A DNA stretch of 64,000 bases from Gimesia fumaroli (GTDB taxonomy: Bacteria; Planctomycetota; Planctomycetia; Planctomycetales; Planctomycetaceae), in contig NZ_CP037452.1 in assembly GCF_007754425.1 (NCBI RefSeq), positions 3,447,164 through 3,511,163 of the forward strand, written 5' to 3'. Below are positions 52,534 to 62,261 of this stretch, piece after piece; position 1 is the first letter of the stretch; every line of letters starts with the position of its first letter. A model generated the notes under the pieces. That model was not told the DNA's origin. It saw nothing but the letters and a program-made list of their open reading frames with translations, and ran no database searches. A program made the position numbers and the translations under genes.

Positions 52534-52704
52534 GATACGCCTCCCTTTTTCGAAGAACCTGAACCCGAAACGCTTCGCAGCATTTCTACTGTGGGAACTT
52601 GGAAGCCTGCTCAAGTGCGAGCGTACCAAGGTGACTTCTGGCTTTCCAGAACATTCTAGTGACAGTTGACGATTTTGAAGTAATGAGGGGAGTCTCCTGT
52701 TTTT

Positions 52705-53574
52705 CTAATCTTCGATCGTACCGAGGAAGAGTTCCGCTTTATTGGGACATAAAAAGGAACGGTAGCTGGTTACGACAAATCGTTTTTCGTCAATGAAGCA
52801 AATATTGGAGGGAATCGGCGGATCATCCTTCATGAGCGGCGCACGGCCGATCGGATCCAGTTGAGCGTCCAGCGCGTAGACGGCTCCCTTTTCAGCGACA
52901 AACAGCAGACCATCAGAGCTCAGTGCCAGGCCATCGACGGCATGTTTAATCTTGAAATGCTGATTGGCGATCTGCTTGCCAATCACGCCCGGGCTGACGA
53001 TCTCGTAATGCAGCACCGTCGACGTTCCTGAGTCGGCGACATACAGAGATTGTGCTTTCCCTGACACCATCTGCAGCTCAATGCCATTCGGCTTATCCAG
53101 CTCCAGGCAGGATTTCGCCTGTGTGTCCCCACAGGCATAGTAATAGACATGACCGCCGCGGAGGTCGGTGAAATAGACGCCCCCCTCATCATCCACAGCC
53201 AGATCGTTGGGATGCCGGAACTGTTTGCCGGTCGTGGAATGCGAAATCCGCGGTTCTGTTTTGGGCTTCGGTTTATGTTGCAGGTCCAGTTCATGCAGCA
53301 TCCCTTTCGGCCAGATCGTTCCCTTCCAGAGACAGGCCGCCAGCTTGCCGTTCGGGAGAAACTGCAGCCCGTTACAACAGTAAGGGGCGTAAGAATAAAT
53401 TTCCGTCGGTGCAACCGTCGGCTGACTGGGATCGAACTCGTAGATTGTTCCCTGGAAGCAGTCGGTGAAATAAACCCGCGTGCCGTCGGGTGAAAGGACG
53501 GGGCCTTCCAGCAGATGTTTGCCCGGCACGTCGATACTCCAGACACGTTCAAAACTAAATTGGATGTCTTGCAT
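52705..53574 (-). CDS. SMP-30/gluconolactonase/NHL-type beta-propeller protein
   Basis: 289 residues from ATG 53574, no signal peptide. Six-bladed propeller pattern: LLEGPVLSPDGTRVYFTDC, GTIYEFDPS, FRHPNDLAVDDEGGVYFTDLRGG, KPNGIELQ, LYVADSGTSTVLHYEI and AVDGLALSSDGLLFVAEKG. These match SMP-30/gluconolactonase-like proteins, whose metal site uses E, N, N and D (here E of LEGP, N of HPND, N of PNGI, D of AVDG are in place). Likely a calcium-dependent lactonase or related hydrolase; substrate unknown. Confidence 0.85.
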   Translation of the reverse strand: MQDIQFSFERVWSIDVPGKHLLEGPVLSPDGTRVYFTDCFQGTIYEFDPSQPTVAPTEIYSYAPYCCNGLQFLPNGKLAACLWKGTIWPKGMLHELDLQHKPKPKTEPRISHSTTGKQFRHPNDLAVDDEGGVYFTDLRGGHVYYYACGDTQAKSCLELDKPNGIELQMVSGKAQSLYVADSGTSTVLHYEIVSPGVIGKQIANQHFKIKHAVDGLALSSDGLLFVAEKGAVYALDAQLDPIGRAPLMKDDPPIPSNICFIDEKRFVVTSYRSFLCPNKAELFLGTIED

Positions 53575-54148
53575 GGTGATGTTTCTCCTGCATCGTTGTC
53601 AGTCGTTCCCAGTATTCTACTGAAACGACACCAGTTTGAGTAACGCACAATCGAAAATTCCTGATCAATCACGCCGACCCCTGAATCCCCAGGTTAATTC
53701 CTTTTTCGCTGCTTGTTCGACACCAGTGCATGAATCTTCCCCTGCTGAAGAAAATCGCTCTTGACTCCCTGACGCCATTTCAAAATATGCTCTGTTATGC
53801 GTCGCGCGCGAGAACAGTACTGGTTCAGGTGAAGGTTGCAAACCGCGTGCGAAATGAGCACTATAAAACCCGCTGGTTTCAGCCAGATTTGAAAAAATCA
53901 GCCTCAAAAAGTTATGCGGGTCGACACACATCGCCACACAACCACCGCGCAAGAGACACACTTCGTCCTCATACCGACACATCTCACCACCATTTCGCCA
54001 CACATCAAATTCCATTTTATCTTGACTCCCTCATGCCCCTCACGAAAATTCATTTAACAGCAGAACAATGACAAGCAATACTGTAAGAACCTGACGTCGA
54101 TCTGATTAATAGAAACAATGGATCCGAAGACCTGACAGCTAAACGTAG

Positions 54149-54171
54149 GGGCGGTACCCATGTGTCCGCCC
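54149..54171. repeat. Short hairpin repeat (GGGCGG...CCGCCC)
   Basis: Six-base arms around an 11-base loop with ACCCATGTGT. The sequence type (GGCGGTACCCATGTGTCCGCC) recalls intergenic hairpin repeats common in planctomycete genomes; copy number could not be checked. Confidence 0.45.
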
Positions 54172-54301
54172 GCCGAAAGAGAATCCTACCAGATATCCCC
54201 CGGACGGCCTCAGATAAACAATCCGCACCGAAACACTTGGCACGTGATTTTTTTGCGACCACGAAAAACACGAAAGGCACGAAAAAATTGAGAGGGTAGT
54301 A

Positions 54302-54373
54302 ACCGCGGCCAACGCCGTGCGACTGATCTGGTTTTCAATCACTCGCCAACCGGAATTCCCCATTAGCCCCGGT
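54302..54373. repeat. Degenerate GCTAACGCC-type repeats
   Basis: 54302-54327 is a diverged copy (20 of 26 bases) of the repeats at 62031-62056 and 63884-63909, and 54363-54373 is an inverted half-copy (ACCGGGGCTAA on the minus strand). Listed as remnants. Confidence 0.4.
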
Positions 54374-54455
54374 TCCTCACGATTGGCAAAGACGCATTCC
54401 AATTAAAAACACGATCGTCGGGTTAGTAACTGTTGGCCTTCTATTTAGATCGGTC

Positions 54456-54676
54456 GGGTGCCACTGTTGGCTTGCCCAACAGTGCTGAGGGTGGACGTCC
54501 AAATTACGAAAAAACATGGGGTAAGGGCACTCTTCATCACAACGGAGTGAAAACAGTGATATTTTTGTGCGTGCAAATACCCAATCAATTGAACCTTGGG
54601 ATGATTCATCAATCAGACAAGAGAAATGGAACATCTCCACGACCTTTCACTGGTGGCAAGCCACCAGTGCCACCCC
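54456..54676. repeat. MITE-like repeat, copy 1
   Basis: 221 bases with imperfect terminal inverted repeats of about 28 bases. Each end is itself a hairpin: left CACTGTTGG-x-CCAACAGTG, right CACTGGTGG-x-CCACCAGTG, bordered by GGGTG...CACCCC. The internal sequence has no gene. Related copies occur at 56506-56737 and, shortened, at 63690-63811. Confidence 0.75.
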
Positions 54677-54680
54677 ATAG

Positions 54681-55265
54681 CTACGGGCGCGTCTGCGATT
54701 TCAAAACCGTTTGAATCTGTTTCACCAGCTGTTTCTCAGGAACATTCATCGCCAGGAATTTCCGCTGCGGCCCCAGCAGAAAAAAGGCCGGTGTTTTGGT
54801 GACGCCAAATTCTTTGGCTGAATTCAACTCGTCCAGATTGAATCCCCCCTGCGTCTGGTGGATCCACTTCCCGTCACTGTAAAAGGCATTCCCATCGAGG
54901 CGTTTCTGCCGATTGCAATACGCGATCCACTTTTCATAGTCCTGGTCAACGCATTGACTGACCATCAGGAAATCCTGCTGATCCAGAAACCGCCGGCGGA
55001 TCTTTCGCAGCCGCTGGTTGAGTTGCTCATGGTCGGGATCTTCGAGCGACCAGAAGATCAACAGAATCGTTTTGCCCCGAAACGATTTCCCATAATCATA
55101 AGCCTCACCCCCGGCATGAAACCCCCAGAACTCAGGAGCGGCATCGCCCACTTTGAATTGCGGCCGCGGCTTACGACTGGATACCGCCCCCTGCTCTTCA
55201 GCACCCGCCAGGTCCAGAAAACCTAAACCGACACAAGTCAGGATGAGAATACGAAAGATTTTCAT
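54681..55265 (-). CDS. Thioredoxin-fold exported protein lacking the CXXC motif
   Basis: 194 residues from ATG 55265 with a signal peptide (ILILTCVGLGFLDLAGAEE). The TlpA/AhpC-like pattern is present (FKVGDAAPEFWGF, FRGKTILLIFWSLEDPDHEQL, KTPAFFLLGPQRKFLA with the cis-Pro region TP), but the CXXC active site is replaced by SLEDPD. It therefore cannot be a redox TlpA and may be a binding or scaffolding variant. Its 3' end abuts MITE copy 1: the stop region begins five bases after the repeat. Confidence 0.75.
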   Translation of the reverse strand: MKIFRILILTCVGLGFLDLAGAEEQGAVSSRKPRPQFKVGDAAPEFWGFHAGGEAYDYGKSFRGKTILLIFWSLEDPDHEQLNQRLRKIRRRFLDQQDFLMVSQCVDQDYEKWIAYCNRQKRLDGNAFYSDGKWIHQTQGGFNLDELNSAKEFGVTKTPAFFLLGPQRKFLAMNVPEKQLVKQIQTVLKSQTRP

Positions 55266-55465
55266 TTGGGACCTGTATTTGAGAGGCCAATGTTGATTCG
55301 ATAGTATGTAGAACATCCTATTTTGAAGTTTTGAATGTCATTCTACAAGTATTTTGTTTAGCATCTCAGATAGTTCCATTCTAACTGCTTTCCCAAAGCC
55401 CGGTTCCGTTTTCTAAACAGTAACAGGATGGTCATATCGGTTATTGGTCTTCAAGAGAGACTCCC

Positions 55466-55861
55466 ATGAGTTACACCGTCAATGAGCATGAATTTCAAAA
55501 TGTGATTTCGTTATCGGCCTTTGACCGGTATCAGTATTTCCTGAATAAGGTGGCAGACTGGGAAGAGGTCTGGAGTGTGCGCAGTGCAGACGGCTTTCGG
55601 ATGATGAGTGATCCGCAGGGAGTTCTCTGTATTCCCGTCTGGCCCGCTGAACCTTATGCGCAGGCCTGTTGTCAGGAAGAGTGGGCCGATGCCAGTCCGG
55701 TGGCGGTTTCTCTCGAAGACTGGATGGCTAAATGGCTGCCCGGAATTAAAAACGACAACAGAAAAATCGCACTCTTTCCCCTGCCCCAGGATCAGGGAAT
55801 GGTGCTCGACAGTGATCAACTCCGCCAGGACCTGCAGGAACTATTAGACGAGTTTGAATAG
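55466..55861 (+). CDS. DUF2750-like protein
   Basis: 131 residues from ATG 55466. The pattern FDRYQYFLNKVADWEEVWSV, GVLCIPVWPAEPYAQAC, SLEDWMAKWLPG fits the DUF2750 family: small soluble proteins of unknown function. The last base of its stop overlaps the GTG of the next gene, so the two are translationally coupled. No signal peptide. Confidence 0.75.
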   Translation: MSYTVNEHEFQNVISLSAFDRYQYFLNKVADWEEVWSVRSADGFRMMSDPQGVLCIPVWPAEPYAQACCQEEWADASPVAVSLEDWMAKWLPGIKNDNRKIALFPLPQDQGMVLDSDQLRQDLQELLDEFE

Positions 55862-56445
55862 TGCAAACGGAAGATTTACCCATCGGTGAAGTGCAGCAGA
55901 TGTTTCGTCCCAATCGGAACAATCAGATGGCCGGTTACATCATCGTCTCTTTTTTATTAATGGTCGGTTGTTGCCTTTTATTCATGTGTGCGTTCAAGCT
56001 GAGTCGGGCGGAACAGATGCCACTGTTTGTTGAGAAAGGAGAGTCGCTTTATTCCTTAAGCATCGGTTGTGTTTTCGGAGCCGGCATGATCATTGCCAGT
56101 CTCTTTCTGTTTCACTGGCTCAGGTCGATCGCCTCTTTGCGAGTATTTCTGGGGGATGAGGGTTTTTGTATGATTCGCGATCAGCGCGTGGAAGTCTTTA
56201 TCTGGGATCAGATTGCGCTCGCTGAAGAAACGGCACTCTATGAACGCCCTCGCGGACCTCTCAACCTATTGGATGGCGAGATCCCCAAAATCAGAAGTCA
56301 AAGTTTTTGCATAGTAAGGGAGGATGGCTACGAATTTAAATTCAACTCCAATCATCTCCAGAACCATGACAGATTTGCCAGTCTGGTAAAGTGGCAAATG
56401 AGAATCCGCGACATTCCCTGGCTGGTAGAGGAAGATTACTGTTAA
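55861..56445 (+). CDS. Two-TM membrane protein
   Basis: 194 residues from a GTG at 55861 that shares its first base with the preceding stop. Two transmembrane segments (about residues 22-47 and 60-85) are followed by a soluble part with a PH-like strand pattern (LRVFLGDEGFCMIRDQRVEVFIWDQI, FCIVREDGYEFKFNSN), as in DUF6585-type proteins. Unknown function. A MITE-like repeat starts 60 bases after its stop. Confidence 0.7.
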   Translation: MQTEDLPIGEVQQMFRPNRNNQMAGYIIVSFLLMVGCCLLFMCAFKLSRAEQMPLFVEKGESLYSLSIGCVFGAGMIIASLFLFHWLRSIASLRVFLGDEGFCMIRDQRVEVFIWDQIALAEETALYERPRGPLNLLDGEIPKIRSQSFCIVREDGYEFKFNSNHLQNHDRFASLVKWQMRIRDIPWLVEEDYC

Positions 56446-56505
56446 GGTATCGAATCGATCGCTGGGGGCTTTGAGCGCGTCAGCTTTTACATAGAAGTTA
56501 GTTTG

Positions 56506-56737
56506 GGGTGCCACTGTTGGCTTGCCCAACAGTGTTGAAGGGGGACGTGCAAAACACGAAATATCTCTTGTGTTTCTGAATTCCTTTGTCAAAACTGCAT
56601 GAAAGCAGAGACCTGTTTGAGTGTGAAAATGATCGGTCTAGTGAAACTTCAGTTGATCGCGAAATGGTTTCAATCAAACAAAAGAAAGGGAAACGACCCC
56701 CTGCCCTTCACTGGTGGCAAGCCACCAGTGCCACCCC
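56506..56737. repeat. MITE-like repeat, copy 2, abutting a helicase gene
   Basis: 232 bases with the same ends as copy 1 (GGGTGCCACTG...CAGTGCCACCCC). The GTG used here as the start of the helicase frame (56714) lies inside the right terminal repeat, so the first eight codons of that frame are repeat sequence. No gene inside. Confidence 0.75.
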
Positions 56738-59275
56738 GCCGAAGTTCTTTTTATACTTGAAGAAGCAACTTTGTCAAAAAGAAAAATTGATGAGAAGCAA
56801 CTCTCTTCGAAAATGTCCCAAGCCGGATGGCTTGCTACGCTACTAGCTGATAGTAAATCACACGAACATCGACAGAAAGCACTTTTATTTGCTGCATTAA
56901 TTAAAATGAACTTTCCAGAGAGTCAGTCAGTAGAAACGTTGTGTTATTGTATCTTTTCACGAACAGGCACTTTACCTGCCGCAATGCACTTAAAAAAAAT
57001 TGTTGGCTCAAAACTTGAATATCGTGGCCCTGCACTTGGCTTGTTGACGGATGAGTATTTTGGAGCTTACACAAAAAACTTTACTGACTTAGCGGGGGGG
57101 ATAGTATTAACAGACTTTCAAAAAACTACTGCTGATTCATTATCTCAGCAAATACCTTGTGTGATCTCTGCACCCACGTCTGCAGGCAAATCATTTATCA
57201 TTCACGAATATGTTAAAAATTGCCTTTGCACAGAAGCTAAGTTTGTTACTTTATTTATAGTTCCGACAAAAGCATTGATTTCTCAAATATGTGCTATTTA
57301 TCGAAAATTAAGTTCAGAAACAGATCATGACATAGGGGTATATTCCTCTGTCCCAGATGACTTTGAAAAGACTCAGAGTAAACTTGTGTTTGCATTAACT
57401 CAAGAAAGGTGTATTAGACTCCTTAATTCTCCGGTTGTGCAAGAATTAGATTTTATTTTTATTGACGAGATTCAAGCCCTTGAAGACGGAGAAAGAGGGG
57501 CACTGCTTGAGTATGTGATTCAAGAACTAAAATCTTTGGTTAAGAACAGGGCTAGTTTTTTTGCTGCAGGCCCTTTCATCTCAAATGGAAGGGAATTAGG
57601 TCAGAAACTATTTTTTGAGGAGTCTTCAAATATCGAAACTGAAGACACTCCTGTTTCTCAAATATTGACAAAATTAAAGCCTCTGAAAAAGCAAAAAGAA
57701 TTGGAAGTAGTAATTGTTGCCCCCTCATCAAAATTGGGAGATTATTCTTTTAGAATAAGCACAAAAAGATCGTTCTATTCAAGATGGCGCCAAAGTAATA
57801 CCAATGCAATTTGTGATGCATTAGAAATCTTTTCTACTGAAAGCCCCTCTATTGTGTATGCGCCCGGGCCAGGGACAGCACAAAATTGGGCAAAAAAGTT
57901 TATAGTAGATCGTGAAAAACCAGTTGGGTTGTCAGATGAAATTAAAGATTTAATTTCGTATATAAAAGATTCTATTCATCCTCGTTGTTCGTTAGTGGGA
58001 TGCTTGGAAACTCGTGTGGCTTATCATCATGGGAAATTGCCAGATTTTGTACGCGAAGAAATCGAAGAACTTATTTCTCAACGAGAGATAGAAGTTTTAT
58101 TTTGTACAACAACTCTACTAGAGGGAGTGAATTTGCCGGTTGATAAAATATTTATTCTTTCAACTGAAAAAGCAGATGAGAAATTGTCCGATTTTGAATT
58201 CAAGAACCTAATTGGTAGAGCAGGAAGATTAGATCAACATTTATGTGGAATGATCTATTGTATTCAACTAACTAAAGAAGGGGAGACTGATTGGGTTGAC
58301 AGTTATAGGCATGAAACCAAAAAAGAAGTAATTCCTACTACTAATAAAAAAATGGTAGAGCATTATGCTGTCATTAATCAGATGCTTAAGAATGGTAGCT
58401 TAAATTTACCTGAGGACGATAAGCACAAACTAAATAGTTCTGTTACAGTCTTACGTTCGAGGTATTTAAAAAATCCTGATTCGGCGATGAAGTATCTCGA
58501 ATCAAAAGACATTACAGAGGATCAGCAAAATCAATTGATCGACTCAGTTAGAGAATCAGTGAAGGCGTTATCAATACCAAGTGATTTAGTACTTAAAAAC
58601 CCAGTCATCGATCCTTTTCTTCAGAACTTATTATATGAGGATGTGTTAAGAGATTCGGAGAAGTGGAAAATTAGACGTGAAAGAGGGTTTTCAACGGATC
58701 TTGAAAAGGTATTCAAAGAACTAGATAAAATATTTCATATCATTTCTGAAATAAATCCAAGAGGAAAGCATGAGTATTATCGAAACGATTTATTAACATT
58801 CGCGAAATTGTGGCTACTAGGTGAACCCTTCAAAAAAATTGTAAATAGAGCCTTACCTAGATCTCTTCGAGAAGAAAATAATGTGGAAAACAAAGAAGTG
58901 GAAAATGAACAAGTAGATAAGGCTATTACGAAATCAATGAATTTTATAACGCGAGATATTTCTTTCATTACTGCGAAGTACTTTTCTGTATTAGCAGATA
59001 TTCTTGAGGAGATCCTCCCGGAAGAATCTCTGGATGATTTTGCTATGACACTTAACCTACCAGTTATGTTAGAGCTTGGGAGCAATGAACCGAAATCTTT
59101 AGCTCTAATTTCTGCATGCATTCCACGTGGAGCTGCCATCCAAATTGCTCCACTAATTCCTGATTCAATAGAAGATCCTGTGAGTTGGCTTTCATTGAAT
59201 CAAGACTTTGGCCCACTCCAAAAGCTCTCATCAATTTATCATAAAATATTGAAAAAATGTGGGATTTGGAGTTAA
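56714..59275 (+). CDS. Ski2-like SF2 helicase, HamB-like (Hachiman defence), 5' end at a MITE
   Basis: 853 residues from the GTG at 56714 (an ATG at 56813 is the first internal one). Helicase motifs: Walker A APTSAGKSF (153-161), motif Ia PTKALISQ (184-191), Walker B DEIQALED (251-258), HHGKLPDF (438-445), CTTTLLEGVNLPVDKIF (464-480) and NLIGRAGRLD (498-507). TSAGKS with DEIQ and the HHGKLP segment are typical of HamB, the helicase of Hachiman systems, and of Ski2-like relatives. The partner HamA (DUF1837), normally upstream, is absent; the repeat takes its place. The gene is clearly more AT-rich than its surroundings, as expected for horizontally acquired DNA. Whether the N-terminus is complete is unknown. 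Confidence 0.75.
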   Translation: MASHQCHPAEVLFILEEATLSKRKIDEKQLSSKMSQAGWLATLLADSKSHEHRQKALLFAALIKMNFPESQSVETLCYCIFSRTGTLPAAMHLKKIVGSKLEYRGPALGLLTDEYFGAYTKNFTDLAGGIVLTDFQKTTADSLSQQIPCVISAPTSAGKSFIIHEYVKNCLCTEAKFVTLFIVPTKALISQICAIYRKLSSETDHDIGVYSSVPDDFEKTQSKLVFALTQERCIRLLNSPVVQELDFIFIDEIQALEDGERGALLEYVIQELKSLVKNRASFFAAGPFISNGRELGQKLFFEESSNIETEDTPVSQILTKLKPLKKQKELEVVIVAPSSKLGDYSFRISTKRSFYSRWRQSNTNAICDALEIFSTESPSIVYAPGPGTAQNWAKKFIVDREKPVGLSDEIKDLISYIKDSIHPRCSLVGCLETRVAYHHGKLPDFVREEIEELISQREIEVLFCTTTLLEGVNLPVDKIFILSTEKADEKLSDFEFKNLIGRAGRLDQHLCGMIYCIQLTKEGETDWVDSYRHETKKEVIPTTNKKMVEHYAVINQMLKNGSLNLPEDDKHKLNSSVTVLRSRYLKNPDSAMKYLESKDITEDQQNQLIDSVRESVKALSIPSDLVLKNPVIDPFLQNLLYEDVLRDSEKWKIRRERGFSTDLEKVFKELDKIFHIISEINPRGKHEYYRNDLLTFAKLWLLGEPFKKIVNRALPRSLREENNVENKEVENEQVDKAITKSMNFITRDISFITAKYFSVLADILEEILPEESLDDFAMTLNLPVMLELGSNEPKSLALISACIPRGAAIQIAPLIPDSIEDPVSWLSLNQDFGPLQKLSSIYHKILKKCGIWS

Positions 59276-59307
59276 GCAAACTGAGATTTATGTTTTACTG
59301 AACGCCC

Positions 59308-60526
<1,219 letters not shown>

Positions 60527-60540
<14 letters not shown>

Positions 60541-61777
60541 TGGGAACCTCTAGCGGTTGGGGGCCGATCGTTAAGACGGTGAAATTCGCGGCGGGATGGG
60601 CGTGGATATAGCCGAGCACCCGCTCTGTGGTGAGTTGCTGAATTTCCTCGTTGATCTGGTCGAGTGTGGTAATGTGTTTCAAATAGAACCAGTCGCGGGC
60701 AATCGAAGAGGCACGCGAGGACGTCGATTCCTGCGACATGATCAGCGAACTTTTGGCGCGGGCTTTACAGCGTTCGAGTTCGGATTCTTCAATGCCTTCA
60801 CCCAGACGACTCAATTCCTGAAGGGTGACGTCAAGTGTTTCCTGTGCCCGTTCGGAAGTGGTGCCGGCGTAACACAGGACGCGACCCAATCCGGGCATGC
60901 CGGTCAGTGAGGCGGAGACGGTGTAACACAGGCCCCGCTTTTCGCGGACTTCGGTAAACAGCCGGGCACTCATGCCGCCACTCAAGATGCCGACGGCGGC
61001 CCAGGCGGCGTAATACTCGGGGTGCCCATAAGGAACGGCGTCGTAAGCGATGCCGAGATGGGTTTGTGTGGTTTCCTGTTCGGTAAAGAACTGTTTTTCG
61101 GTATCGAATTCGAGAGCCGGCTCTTCCCTGCCCTCACTCGGCTGCCAGTCGCCGAAGATCTCTTCGATCTGTTGTTTGACCTGTTCGAAGTCGATATTGC
61201 CGGCGACGCCGATGATGGTATCGTCGGGATGGAACGAGGTCTGGTAATGCTGTTGGACATCTTCAATGGTGATGAGTGCGAGGTGTTCGAGTTCGCCGTC
61301 GCTGGGCAGTCCCCAGGGAGCCGGGAAGGCGTGGCGTTTGAGTTCGACGAGGGCTTTCTGCCGGGCGTCGTCTTCGACAGAAAGTAACGCCTGGGCGACT
61401 CCCGCGCGAGACGCGTCGAACTGATTCTCGGGTAAATGCGGGGCACGGAGAATGAGTGCGTAAAGTTTGAGTGTTTCCGCGAGGTTGTCTGCCAGTGTAG
61501 CGCCACTGAAAGAGATGTGGGCGCCGGAGACCCCTTCGTGTCGCTGGACTCCGAGATCATCAAGGGCACAGGAGAGCTGTTCGCTGTTATAGGGGCCTGC
61601 GCCGCGGGAGATGAGATCGGAGAGGATACTGGCGGTGCCGCGACGTTCGGCGGGGTCGTAAATACTGCCGGCGGGGACCAGAATGGAAAACGCGGCCGAC
61701 TGGACATCGAGCATCGATTCCGTGACCAGCGTCAGACCGTTCGGGAACCGATGCGTTTGAATCAGTTGTTTACCCAT
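60527..61777 (-). CDS. M16 peptidase-like subunit without the HxxEH motif
   Basis: 416 residues from ATG 61777. It has the M16 fold pattern ([40 protein letters not shown] where the zinc motif would be, [30 protein letters not shown]), but HxxEH is replaced by SDLI. It is thus the non-catalytic partner, containing the R/Y substrate-binding region, of the next gene. Such alpha/beta pairs are common in bacteria. Confidence 0.9.
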
Positions 61778-62261
61778 GCGGGGTGCAACCTTCCTGCTTG
61801 TTGTTTGATTTCTTAAAGGACTGCGTCATGCTGGCGGAATGCCCGAATGATTTCTCTCAACGGACGTGTGCTACCAGCCGAGAGGCCGCCTGCGAAAGAG
61901 TCTCTTTTCTAATACTATGCAGGCGATCTTAGCGATTGAAGTTCTGAATTGAAAGTTTGATCGGGTAAGAAGAATGGTCCCGGACAGGTACTGTTTCTTT
62001 AATCGAATGGTTCTGACCAATGTACGTATAACCGGAGCTAACGCCCTGCGGCTAGTAGCTTATAGGGCGCTCGGTGTCCAGGGAACAAGGGGCACATTGC
62101 TCTGTCGAGCTCATAATTGGGATTGGGGTGTTTAAAAAAACGCTGTTGTCACTAGACGCATCAGGGGGCGTTGATGTTAAGATGGGAGCAATGGTTCCGA
62201 GAACGCTCCCGGTGCCATTTTATTCAGCGAAGACGAAACTTTGAAATGAAGGAATGATCCG
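61778..62261. other. Intergenic region with a GCTAACGCC repeat
   Basis: 484 bases between divergent genes. The only recognised feature is the repeat at 62031-62056. No convincing ORF; the start of the next gene is near its right edge with GAAGGAATGATCC before the GTG. Confidence 0.55.
62031..62056. repeat. GCTAACGCC-type hairpin repeat, copy A
   Basis: 26 bases around GCTAACGCCCTGCGGCTAG, one base different from the copy at 63884-63909 and in the same direction. This motif resembles intergenic repeats I know from other planctomycete genomes. Confidence 0.6.

Larger units (their letters stand above)
53575..54680. other. Gene-poor region with dispersed repeats
   Basis: About 1.1 kb without a gene I can support. 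From 54120 on it is a patchwork of hairpin repeats: a GGGCGG/CCGCCC hairpin (54149-54171), a CGTG/CACGAAA-rich segment (54257-54287), degenerate GCTAACGCC-type repeats, and a MITE-like element (54456-54676). A 116-aa minus-strand frame (53665-54015) has no recognisable protein character and is not called. Confidence 0.6.

Noticed and set aside
53665-54015. 116-aa minus-strand ORF in the gene-poor region
   Set aside because: No ribosome binding site, no recognisable domain, uneven composition; an overlapping plus-strand frame is equally open.
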